From Channallabes apus (taxonomy: Eukaryota; Chordata; Actinopteri; Siluriformes; Clariidae), in the NCBI GenBank assembly GCA_030522415.1, contig CM060126.1:2668333-2732332 (forward strand): a DNA stretch of 64,000 nucleotides. The letters run 5' to 3'. A program made the translations under genes and the position numbers. Position 1 is the stretch's first letter, and each line of letters opens with the position of its first letter. The notes beneath the pieces were generated by a model. The model was not told the origin of the DNA and searched no databases. It saw only the letters and a list, made by a program, of their open reading frames with translations. This document shows, piece after piece, positions 1 to 12,600 of the stretch.

Positions 1-1446
1 TTATAGTAGCTAGAACCAAAAATGCAGCTTTAGTGGGAAACAAAACCTAAATTTGAAAAGGTTAAAAAATAAATAATAATAATAAATAATAAAACCAGAG
101 CTCAGAACTATACACATTTTATTTCATTCATTTATTTAATTGATATTCTTATTAACAATATAGTCAAAATATGATCAATTTACATCCTTAAATAAATATA
201 CAATAAACCCGGCCTGTGCCTTTACCGTTTTTTTTTTTTTTACAAGAGCATCTGTAACTGTGCATAATAAGGTGCGTACACAAATATATTTACATTTAAA
301 GACAGATTTTACAAAATTACACCCAATAAACTTCTATTTAGTGAATGATGTTAGTGTGTGTGTAAGAAATTCAACAAGGTAGAAATAATACAAAACAGCA
401 GATTGACGTTCAGCTATATGATGCAAAATAACTTAACGCACAAAAACAAATCCAGGTAAAGAAAAGTGATAAATCTCAGCTGAAATCCACATTGGTTTCT
501 AAACATGAACTATAGATAATTTTCGTTAATTTTATTTGAAATTGTCCCTTTTTTTTAGCTGCACCTTTATCTGTACATGCTTCATCACTCGATAGCTGCA
601 TTAGCATCATCCAGTCCAAAACTTTGTTCTGGAAAATTTCACTAACTAACGGTATCATATACGGTAAACCCGCTTGTAGAACAGGGCTAAGCTAGCATTA
701 TGCAAATATCACACGCTAGCAGGCGTTAATTATTATTTTTTTTTTTCAAAGTACTTTTTTTTGCTAACATGCTGTCGAGTTTGAAACACGGCCACTCGTC
801 AGCAGCTTCGTTCCATCGTCACTAGTGCCACCATTAATACCGTTAATAAATACTTTACATTACCGCTATTGCTAACTGGAAACAGTACCACACAGTGTGA
901 ATTAGCATGACTCAGCGCTTCTTAGTGTTCAGTTTTGAAATCTTGCGTACGGATAAAGTTGTGGAGATTCGTGTTAGAGATTCAGCTTTTTCACAGAAAG
1001 TTCTAGTAGTCAGTTTTTCAGACAATAAATAATTTATGCTAATCAAATGCAAAAATCTTTCTAGGCGCTAAACTCAGAGATAGCTAGCATGGCTAACCAT
1101 GGTGAGAATCACCCATGTTAGCCACATTAGCATTTGTGTATTCAATTCCAAATTTGAAACAGCAAAAATGCTACCAATCAGATAGCAAACAAAAGATTTA
1201 TTTTACTAGCGTTACTGTGTTGAAATGTCTGGTGAAAACGAAGGAACTGTGACTAGCTTTATAGAGCTTTCTGAATCAAAGCTAGCAGGAAGAACTATAA
1301 AGCTAAATCAGCGAGCTAGCAAGAATCCAAACGACCGATCAGATCAGATCAGCTGTAAAGCATTTGTTTGAATGTTTTTTCTGTGTATGTTTGTGAGAGT
1401 ATTAAATGATGTCGTCTTCCATCAGAGCGTTGTGGTACAGAGAGCT
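1..1446 (-). other. Probable mpzl3 3' UTR and downstream flank
   Basis: No coding exon is seen. On the minus strand AATAAA occurs at 1202-1197, about 245 bases past the mpzl3 stop, and again at 123-118, so the transcript could end at either. The segment 660-1320 is unusually rich in GCTAGC/TTAGC words. The extent of the UTR is inferred. Confidence 0.4.
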
Positions 1447-1518
1447 CTAACACTGCGACTCGACCTGTAATTCTACGTGGTGCTTCTCGATATATCTTCG
1501 ACATTCTTCATCCGAGTC
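1447..1518 (-). CDS. mpzl3: mpzl3 coding exon 6 (C-terminus and stop)
   Basis: The acceptor TTTCTTCTTCAG precedes 72 bp in phase 0 encoding DSDEECRRYIEKHHVELQVE, then SQC and a TAG stop. It is too short to stand out as an open frame. It was found by matching the acidic DSD end of the MPZL3 tail after a strong polypyrimidine acceptor. Confidence 0.75.
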   Translation of the reverse strand, partial: DSDEECRRYIEKHHVELQVESQC

Positions 1519-3329
1519 CTGAAGAAGAAACAGGAAGAGAAATGTTAAAAACTACAGCATGACCATTCAACAAATTTTTTACCACAAAAAAGTGAGTTTA
1601 GCAGCAATTTTTACTCGAACAACTCTGTCATGCTTGGAGATCCTCCTGACGATGTGTCTGGTTTTAAATTTGTGTTTAACTAGTTAGCGTTAGCAGCCGT
1701 ACCTAGCTACTACTCTTACTCAATGGAACTAAAACAAAACGGTGAACAGGCCCCGCCCACAAGTCAAAAATTACAAGTCATAAAAGCGAGCTGCTGGAGT
1801 TTACACAATTAGATTACCACCATTTTGTCAGGCTACAGTAGATGTCTATCTTAAGTGCGAACCATTTAGCAGTGTTTGGGGACGTTACTGTTTAAAGTAA
1901 CTAATTATAGTTCGAGTACTTTTCCATTGCAGAAAATGAAAACTCCTTTGTGATTCCTCATGCATGTTGTTTTAGTCAAGACCTTTATAATTATTCTACC
2001 ATCATCACTCAGTGAACTTTGACCCATAATCTTAACTACTAATACCCCTCTCTCACCTACTAATACCCCTCTCTCACCTACTAATACCCCCATCAATACC
2101 CCTCTCTCAGCTACTAATACCCCTCTCTCACCTACTAATACCCCCATCAATACCCCTCTCTCACCTACTAATACCCCTATCTCACCTACTAATACCCCTA
2201 TCTCACCTACGCGGTTTCACATTGTGACCATAAGTACAGTTCATCATGATTCCATCTTTCTGGTACTTTTGGAATTTAATCCGATATTAAACTATATTTA
2301 ACGTAAAGTGTATATGTTCAGCTAAAATAAGCAATATCCAAAGTTCTTAATGGAAGTCAAACAAAATGGTGGACAGGCCCTGCCATATACTGTACATGAC
2401 GAGCTACAGGTCATAAAAGTTTCTACCCTGAACAGAGACTACCATTGTGCTATACTACTGTAGCTATCTAGGTTAAGGATGTAACTTTTAGCTACTGCAG
2501 AAAATACCACATTAATTATAATCCAGCTCTAACTAGCTACTTTTCTATTCGTGTTTAGTTGCTAATGACGGCCTTGACTTCCTATACCTCGTACCATATT
2601 TAACATGACTTAAGGTTTAGCCGCCATTCTCAAATGATAGCCATGCTAGTTTAATTATTAACAAGTTAACTCTGGAAGCTATATCTACTACTCCTGTTTG
2701 TCTCTGAAACTAAAACAAAATGGCGGACAGGCCCCACCCAAACGTGACAAGTCATAAAAGTTATTTGCGTGAACACAGAGACCACCATTGTGTTATGCTA
2801 GCTATCAAGGCTATGTAGGTACTGTAGGTAAGCTCCTGTGAAAGTATCTCATTAATTATAATCCAGATCTAACTAGCTACTGTGCTATTCACATTTAATT
2901 GCTAACAAGAACCTCAGCGAACCATGGCTCATACCATGTTTAAGGGACATCACTGTTTATATTAGCTAATGTTCTCAAATGACACCGATCCTAGCTAGCT
3001 TATTTATTAGCATATGTGGAATAATACAGTGGAACCTCGCATTGCGAGTAACGCGGTTAGTGAGTGTTCCGCAAGACGAGCAAAGATTCATAATAAATTT
3101 AGACTTGGAAAACGAGCATTGTCTTGGTTTACAAGTACCGAGTATCATGTATCACGCATGCGCTTCTTGTTTTGATCACAACAAGATCACAATTGAGCCA
3201 ACGGTTTTTCTCTCTCTTGCGCTACGGAATTGTGGGTATATCGTCTCCCCTGCTGGGTCTTAGTGCTCGTCTCTTACTGGTATAATCAACATCCGTGCAC
3301 GCATGTACTGTTTCCTATAACATTGTGAC

Positions 3330-3362
<33 letters not shown>

Positions 3363-6232
3363 ATCAGTGGTGTCAAAAGTATTCACATTCATTACTTGAG
3401 TAGAAGTATAGATACTAGGGTTCAAAAATACTTCTTAAGAAGTTGAAGTATCAACCCAAACTTTCTACTTAAGTAAAAGTTTAAAAGTACTGGTTTCAAA
3501 ACTACTCAAAGTATAAAAGTAAAAGTACCGTGAGGGGCGACAAAAGCATTAAGATCTCGCTTTCTGATCATGCGACGGCGGAGGGGGGTGGGGGGGGATG
3601 CGTTGTGCGCGTTCTTATCATGCAACCGGGGGGGGTTGTGCGTTCTGATCATAAAAATAGAGTAACGAGGCTATTTTTAGAATAGAGTAGAAAGTACAGA
3701 TAATTGCTTAAAAATTTAAGGAGAAGTAAAAAGTCGGCTGAAAAATAATTACTCCAGTAAAGTATAGATACCCAAAATTTCTACTTAAGTAAGGTAACGA
3801 AGTATTTGTACTTTGTTACTTGACACCTCTGGTGTGCATAAAACATATTTTACTTACATTGTAAAAATATTGTACAGTGCGCATGTACTATTTCTTATAA
3901 CACATGTGTGTGCACGCATGTAAAGTAAAAGAAAGTCTCATTGGAGAGATTAAAGATCCATTTTCTCCCTCTCTGTCGTTATGTGTGTGCATATGCGTAA
4001 TTTGACACCATGTCCCTTCACACACACACTTTTGCCTTTGCTTTGATTTACAAGTGTTTTGGAATACGAGCCGCTTCTAGAACGAAATTATGCTCGTACT
4101 CCAAGGTTCCACTATATATGATTACATCATCTCTGTGAATTAGCTCATAAATATGAGATCCTGACCTCCATATACATCCCGCAGCACGTGGCAGGCTTCT
4201 CCGCCGACGGGGGGTGATGATACACACACTCCTTACTGCAGAGAAGCAAACACACATTACATAAACACGTGCTATACACACACACACACTTTTATACTCT
4301 GTAGTGTTACATTACAACCTGAAACAAAATTTTGAAAGATAAAAAAAAATTTAATTGTAACCATACAGAGAGCCTTTAATGTGCACAAGAAACATTTTTT
4401 GAAAAATAGAAAAAAAAATATCCACAACGAGTGTCCACTTTATTAGGAAATAAAGTGCGGATATAGTATAGTGATCCGAGACCTGTATGTGAGCATTTCC
4501 TCTCCATCAATGACCTCTATGGGGGAGTGATTGCCGAAATGCGAGCCCCTGAGCCGTGGAGAGCAACATGGACAGAGCATTTTCATTAACAGCACTATCG
4601 CGATCAGCGACGACGGCACGAGGATGAAGAACAGCAGCATGGCGACGTCTGAGAAGTGCACACTCGTTTCTGGGGGGAAAAGAAAACAAGACAAGATTAA
4701 GGATATAAACATTCAAACCATGTTTGTAATTTTAACAAAAAGATTTGTGTAATTCTGAAAAACATTAATCTGAGACAATTAAACTGTCCCATGTATGTTA
4801 GTAATAAAGACATAGCTAGTCAGACTTATACTACACTTAAAAACTAAACACTACAAAAAGTGTATCTGTTTGTACAATCAAAATCAGGTTCTATAATCAA
4901 AATCAGGTTCTATAATCAACTGCTTTGCAAAATTTTAATGTTTATACGGTACATTTATGCAGATGTTTATATTTTTCATTCTGCTTTTTATTTGTAAAAG
5001 AGAACCTTTTATTTTTATTTTATTTACTCTTTCAACTTTAATCTCTGATGACTCCAAATAAAGATCCAAAGTTCTCCAAAATATCTTAATCTACTTTCTG
5101 TTTAACTACATTAATTGTACATATTTTCTGGTAGCTTATCGTTCATAGGTTTATATCAACTCCTTTCTAAACTTTCGACCTGTTGTGTACATTAAGGCTA
5201 AAAACTGCAGCCTGAAATTAGCATTGTTTTGTGAAACCTTCCTGTTGAGCAGAATGAACAGAAGTTGTTTCTCACTCTTGAGGCCGACGGCGAGGACGGT
5301 GCTCGATGGAGGACCCTGGAAGTCGGGCGGGTTGCGGACGGCGCAGCCGTAAGTGCCGTTGTCGTTCAGCGAGGCGTTCAGGAGCCGGATCGATGCGTCG
5401 CCGCGCGCCGGCTCACCGTACCACTGCACACGGCCTTTAAAGTACCCGTCCTCCGGAGGGTACGACACTGAATAGAAGTGAAAGAACTGGGAGGGGGAAA
5501 AGTGAGAATGTATATATAAAAGGGATGTTAATAATTAATCATTAATATTTTGATGATGTTCTAAAAACAAGGTTTGTTTTGTAGGTTGTAGTAACCCAGC
5601 AGTGTTCTAAGCAGCTCCTATGGAGGGGTCGAACATTTGAGTTATCAATTTCCAGACGGTGGTTCTATGAAGATTCGTAGATGCGAACAAATCGCGGAAG
5701 TAGCTCAAGTGTATTGTACAAATAAATAAAAAAAAATAGACACTGCAGTGAAACAGACACCAATATTTACAATCATATAAAATATCTTCAGTGTGTAAGT
5801 GAATGCACTGTATAAAATGCGGGAGAAATAAGTCGGCCTCACCAGTTTCAATAAATCAGTCCGGAGGCACGATAATAGAAAGTGTGTGTGCTGTAAAATT
5901 TCTCTGATGGTGAATAATTTAAATTTCGGAAAATCCTCAACGAGACACAGTCCAATACAGCTCCGAGACAAAATGGCGTCCATTCAAGCGCACAGTGAAC
6001 ACTCCCCTGATGTCTCCCCATCGCTTCATGTGCTTCCATCCTTACCCTAACCTCTGGAATAGGCTCAATCTGGGCTCCTCAGGTCACATGACCTTTTCAA
6101 ATCACTCCAAAGTCTCATCTTTCTGCTCCCCAGCTCTCAAACTGAAGCTCTTTTTCCTGATGAGTTTCACTAACAAGTGGTTTTCTTATGGACACACAGC
6201 TGTTTAGTCCCAATCCTGTGAGTTCTCATCAT

Positions 6233-6319
<87 letters not shown>

Positions 6320-9310
6320 CTGCGTGCGTGCGGAAATGACATTTCACTATTCACTAACAAACACAGCTCTGGTTTTTACTGCTGCTTTTTTTTCATTACA
6401 GGTCCTTCTCAAAAAAGTTCATTATTTTCTGTAATGTACTGATAAACATTAGACTTTCATATATTTTAGATTCATTACACACAACTGAAGTAGTTCAAGC
6501 CTTTTATTGTTTTAATATTGATGATTGTGGCGTACAGCTCATGAAAACCCAAAATCCCTATCTCAAAAAATGAGCATATCATGAAAAGGTTCTCTAAACG
6601 AGCTATTAACCTAATCATCTGAATCAACTAATTAACTCTAAACACCTGCAAAAGATTCCTGAGGCTTTTAAAAACTCCCAGCCTGGTTCATTACTCAAAA
6701 CCGCAATCATGGGTAAGACTGCCGACCTGACTGCTGTCCAGAAGGCCATCATTGACACCCTCAAGCAAGAGGGTAAGACACAGAAAGACATTTCTGAACG
6801 AATAGGCTGTTCCCAGAGTGCTGTATGAAGGCACCTCAGTGGGAAGTCTGTGGGAAGGAAAAAGTGTGGCAGAAAACGCTGCACAACGAGAAGAGGTGAC
6901 CGGGTCCTGAGGAAGATTGTGGAGAAGGACCGATTCCAGACCTTGGGGGACCTGCGGAAGCAGTGGACTGAGTCTGGAGTAGAAACATCCAGAGCCACCG
7001 TGTACAGGCGTGTGCAGGAAATGGGCTACAGGTTGCAAATTTTGCATGTCATTCGGAAATCAAGGTGCCAGAGTCTGGAGGAAGACTGGGGAGAGGGAAA
7101 TGCCAAAATGCCTGAAGTCCAGTGTCAAGTACCCACAGTCAGTGATGGTCTGGGGTGCCATGTCAGCTGCTGGTGTTGGTCCACTGTGTTTTATCAAGGG
7201 CAGGGTCAATGTAGCTAGCTATCAGGAGATTTTGGAGCACTTCATGCTTCCATCTGCTGAAAAGCTTTATGGAGATGAAGATTTCATTTTTCAGCACGAC
7301 CTGGCACCTGCTCACAGTGCCAAAACCACTGGTAAATGGTTTACTGACCATGGTATTACTGTGCTCAATTGGCCTGCCAACTCTCCTGACCTGAACCCCA
7401 TAGAGAATCTGTGGGATATTGTGAAGAGAAAGTTGAGAGACACAAGAATCTGCAAAAGGATTCCCGACCAAGTATTGAGTGCAGAACTGAACATAATTAT
7501 CTGAAGGTTGACTTTTTTTGTATTAAAAACACTTTTCTTTTATTGGTCGGATGAAATATGCTAATTTTTTGAGATAGGGATCTTGGGTTTTCATGAGCTG
7601 TATGCCACAATCATCAATATTAAAACAATAAAAGGCTTGAACTACTTCAGTTTGTGTGTAATGAATCTAAAATATATGAAAGTCTAATGTTTATCAGTAC
7701 ATTACAGAAAATAATGAACTTTATCACAATATGATAATTTTTTGAGAAGGACCTGTATATTTCTCTTCCTTTACAGAGTTGACGATTCATCAGTAAGTGT
7801 TGTTAATAACCCAGTTCCAGTCATTTCGAATCTCCTTAGTTGTTTTCTTTGCTTGACGCAGAACATTAGTTAATTGAACTTTTTCTTTTTAAATGGAGAC
7901 TTTTTTTTGGCCAGTCAGTGTAAGTTTAACACACAGTAGATCTGTGAGGCGACTGTCCGGTTTTGATTCTGGAAAACAGCCTGATGCTGATGGCAGCTTT
8001 TAGTTTTAGTTAAAGATTGAAGCGTTAATGAGAAGAGAAGCGTATCCAGCAGAAGTGAGAGGAGTGAAGGAATGACTTGGCGATTTTTGTTCCTCCACAC
8101 CGATGTCAGCGGAGTGAAGAGACGACGGCGAGGCTCGGGTTTAAAACACTGACATCGAGTTTCTCCTCGGGTCCTGAGCTCAGTACCTGCTCCGACCTCG
8201 TAATTCTTCACAGCTCAACAGTGTGGATGATGAGTTATAATTTTTTTTCCCTGTAGGTTCAGTAAGTTAATTTAGAGAAAGTGTCATAATTAGGGAAAAA
8301 ATTTATTAACATTTTCTTTTTTTTAATTTCCGAACGCTACACAGAAGAGCTGTGACTCGGCGATAATGTTTATTATCTGATTTGTGTCAAGTAGCTGTAT
8401 TTCTTACTGGTGCTGAATTATTTGCATTTACAAATTTTGATTTTGAATTACTAATAAAAGGCATGTGAAATATTGTACAAATTGTCTTGCTAAATCTTTA
8501 TTATTTTATTTCATGCTAATCTTCTGCTCCACCCTCCAGTCCAGTAGGTGGAGTAATACACCGACACCTCTAAAACTAAAACAACAGAGAAGAAGAGGAG
8601 GAGGAGAAGGAGGAGTACTGTACGTCTATGCTAGAACTTTACAGTCTATTGGAAGCAGTTTGTATTTTCTGCAAAAGTTGTGGAATATTTAACGTTTTAA
8701 GTGCGAATCTGTTCTGAATCAAAACCCGACTCGTTGAATCAAATCACACAACTCATATCTTTTTCTTGTTCTCTTTAATTATCTCACAGCTTGAATGGGG
8801 AATGAATAGAAAATAAACCAGAGGGACAGACGAATGAAGACAAGTGAAGTGTCCTGTAATTGTTCAATGACATTTAATGAGAGAGAGAGAGAAAGTGGAT
8901 GAACGAGCTGAGATCAGGAGACTGGGAGCTTTACGGTCGTGTGAACGATTATCTGACGAACAGCGCGTCAGTGAGGGTCTGACACAGCTCGCAATTCCTG
9001 TCCTGAACACCAGTGGGCGCTATACAGTAGTGTTTCTATGTATAGGTAAACTTTTTGGATGTTTTGGGGGGTGGGGGTTGTGTGTAATTTGTCTAAAAGG
9101 AGTCTCCAGTTTCAGGGCATGTGTAAAAGTCAGAGCGGATTTACCGGCAGAGGCACCGATGAGCTGACGCTGGTGATGTCATCGCGACGACGGGAGGAGA
9201 AATGAGGTAAGCCCTCGAGGATATTAGGGCGGAGTTACGGAATCTGATTCGATTATTTTCAGTCACAGAACAAATTCTCTTTGGGAGAAAAAAAAAAATT
9301 AATAATAATA

Positions 9311-9408
<98 letters not shown>

Positions 9409-9589
9409 ATATCTCAGGTGGCGTTAATACGGATTAGTTAATTAAAGCTGTGTTTGTCAGAGCCGCGTCTCATTTACATAATAATCTGTTAAAAAGTGTG
9501 ACAGAAGAAAAACACAGAGCGATTAATAATTAAACTAATGAAGAGCAATCAGGTTTTACAAACATGAACTCAGGGTTATGAGAGACAGA

Positions 9590-9628
<39 letters not shown>

Positions 9629-12600
9629 CAACTACCTACAGAAAGATAAAGACAGAATGAGAGAGAAAGTAAGTAAGAGACAAAAAGGGAGAGAGACGGA
9701 CAGACAAGGGAGATACAATAGACAGAGAGATATTAAAAGACACAAACAGGGAGGGACAGAAAGACTGAGAAAGACAGAGCAAGAGAAAGACTGACAAAGT
9801 AGGAAAAGCAGAAGGAGGGAGCGAAAGAGAGAGAATCAAACAGAGAGAATGACAGAAAAAGAAAAACAGAAGGAAAGAGAGAGAGAGAGAGAGAGAGAGA
9901 CATGAGAGAGACAAAGAAAAAGACTGGAGAGAGAAACTGGGAGACAAAGAAAGAAACAGACGGAGGGAGAGATTTAAAGAAAGAGACAGAGATTTTTTTC
10001 CATTTAAGATGGCCATGACATCATCACCGTTCCTCTGAGAGCTAATTAGGTAGAGTGGCTGTTTGACTGAGTGCCCTTAATTCACTTCTCTCTCTTTCTC
10101 TCTCACACACACACACCTACTGTCATGTTAAATATTTTGGAGTGGGTGATGATGACATCATCACACAGACACACCCTGTCTCTGACACACCGCTTCTCGA
10201 TTCAGATCCCTTTCAATTTCACATATGATGTGAAATTCACACACACACACACACACTATCCTGAGCTCCTGCTTAATATTTCATGAAATCCTCATTCTCT
10301 GGCTATTCATTTTCATATGTCTCTCACACACACACACACACACTCGGAGAGAGAGAGCTTTAAATATGCCGTGCCAGTGAACCCGGTCACACACACCTCA
10401 CAGACTCTCTCGCTCAATAAACTCAGATGAATATTTGGAGCCTCAGCAGATTTATGTGACTCGGCTGCGACTGAAACGACTCCAGCATCTCAGTTCAGAC
10501 GTCCAGACGAAATCCCCAGAGACACGAGACACGTTTCAGACCTTTAACATGGTCTCTAAAAGTGCAGAGAGCCCAAAGCGAGGACGTGCAGCTGAACTCT
10601 GTTCTGAACTCATTAACTCTGCATTGGTCAGATATTATGCAAAGGGGCGGAGTGTGTTTTACAATTATACTACTACTACTAATAATAATAATAATATTAT
10701 TATCATCATCAAGATCGCACTGTACAGTATCAGCAAGTATTTCACTATTATCAAATTTGATCAGAATTCTAATAATTAGATTCCACCATTTTGGGCTGAA
10801 ACTTTATGATAAAATATTATAAATATTTTGTATGTAGAATATCAGAAGTGTAGTGCGTATGTATCGAATCATTGAATTTCAACTGAAAGATTTCACACAC
10901 ACACACACACACACACAGCTGGCTAATGCGCTAATGCAACACAAATGTTCAGAGAAAGAACTTTTCAGTCATTTGACGTAAAATTAATAATCATACAGGT
11001 TCAGACTTTTATCAAATAGATTTGATGAATCAGTCATATGAGGTAAGTGATGCGTCTCCACCATTTTTCCCAGCAGGCTTTTGGCAAAGACACACACACT
11101 CTCTCTCCTGGCTAAAGATAGATTCATCACCACAAAAGTCCAGATAAAGAACCGAATCATTTGAACCGAAGTCTCCTGGGCTGCGTTCCATTCCTAAGCC
11201 TACTTCAAACGGTGTTCCCTACTCAGGGTACGCTGGTTAAGGGTACTTCCCTCGACAAAATTCCACCGTTCGAAACGACATCACCAGAGCCGTCGTCGCT
11301 TCCTGTGTGCGTTACCATGGTAACATGAGCGCCTCGGATACCTACTGTGGAAATCTCACACTACGGACATTAGAGTATTGGATATTTATTGGAAACACAA
11401 ACAGATTACCGTTATAAAGTGCATACTATGTGTGTGTGTATAACTTGTAAATGAATTATTGGATTTATTTACAAGATGTACAGATACTTTTTACAGATTG
11501 CTAGCCTATATAATAATAAGGATTTATTGATTAAATTAATTTCAATTAGTGTCCTATTAATATGATGTCACCCTCAATAATAATGATTTTATTAATTTTA
11601 TTTTAATAATGATTTTATTTTAATAATGATTTTATTATTATATTTATAATTTATTATTATATTTATAATTTATTATTATATTTATATTTATATATTATTA
11701 TATTTATATTATATGTATATATATACACACACACACAATGGAACCTCGGATTACGAGTAACGCGGTTTGCAAGGGTTCCGCAAGACGAGCAAAGATTTTT
11801 AATAAAATTTTGACTTGGAAAACGAGCATTGTCTTGGTTTACGAGCACCGATCACACAATCCCTTTTTTAAAGGTAAAGTGCAGGTTAATTTGTTTAATT
11901 TTTACTTTATATTTTGTATTAATTATTTTTATGTATTTATTTTTTTTGGCTGTGGAACGGATAATTTAAGTTTCCATTATTTCTTTTGGGGAAATTACAT
12001 TTAGTTCACGAGTGTTTTGGAATACGAGCCCGCTTCCGGAACGAATTATGCTCGTAATCCGAGGTTCCACTGTAAATTACTTTTCGAGCTCTGTATTTTC
12101 CAGAGAGACGCAGTGACTGATGGGACATCTTTCATGTCCACTTCGCGAAGTTGTTCACTTGATCCCTACACCATTCACAGTTCCCTTTGCACCGAGCGGT
12201 TTCGCTCCCAGTGGTTCTGGAATCGCACTTAACGCGGCTAAACACCCGGTCGGTGCAGTGCACTTCTAAGGGTACTTCAAGCCGATCATGACGCAGCCTC
12301 CAATTAAGTCATTTGAATGAATCCTTTTAAACTGAGTCATTTAACATAAAATTAATCCTCGTACAGGTTCATACTTTTATCGAAACAGATTTGATGAATC
12401 ATTCATATGATGACTCACATGGCGACTGATGCGCTCACTTTAACATCACCGTCTATATTTGAACACCTCACATCAGCAAGCTTGCAGCAGTTCCTCTTTA
12501 GTTTTACACACTTTCCTTCTGGAAATTTCTCCAGAAATGATCAATCGAGGTGATGTCATTAACGCTCGACGTCATCTCTGTAACAACGCACGAAGTTGGA

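Noticed and set aside
5265..5471. 68-aa plus-strand frame over mpzl3 exon 3
   Set aside because: It is the antisense shadow of a GC-rich coding exon. The minus strand has the Ig motifs and splice sites.
6188..6442. Frames of repeated CV residues on the plus strand
   Set aside because: They are translations of the (TG)n microsatellite. The same holds for similar frames near 20153, 36217-36547, 39756, 40060 and 52939.
9636..10016. 126-aa minus-strand frame of SLSL residues
   Set aside because: It is the complement of a purine-rich simple-sequence region, with no domain or splice context.
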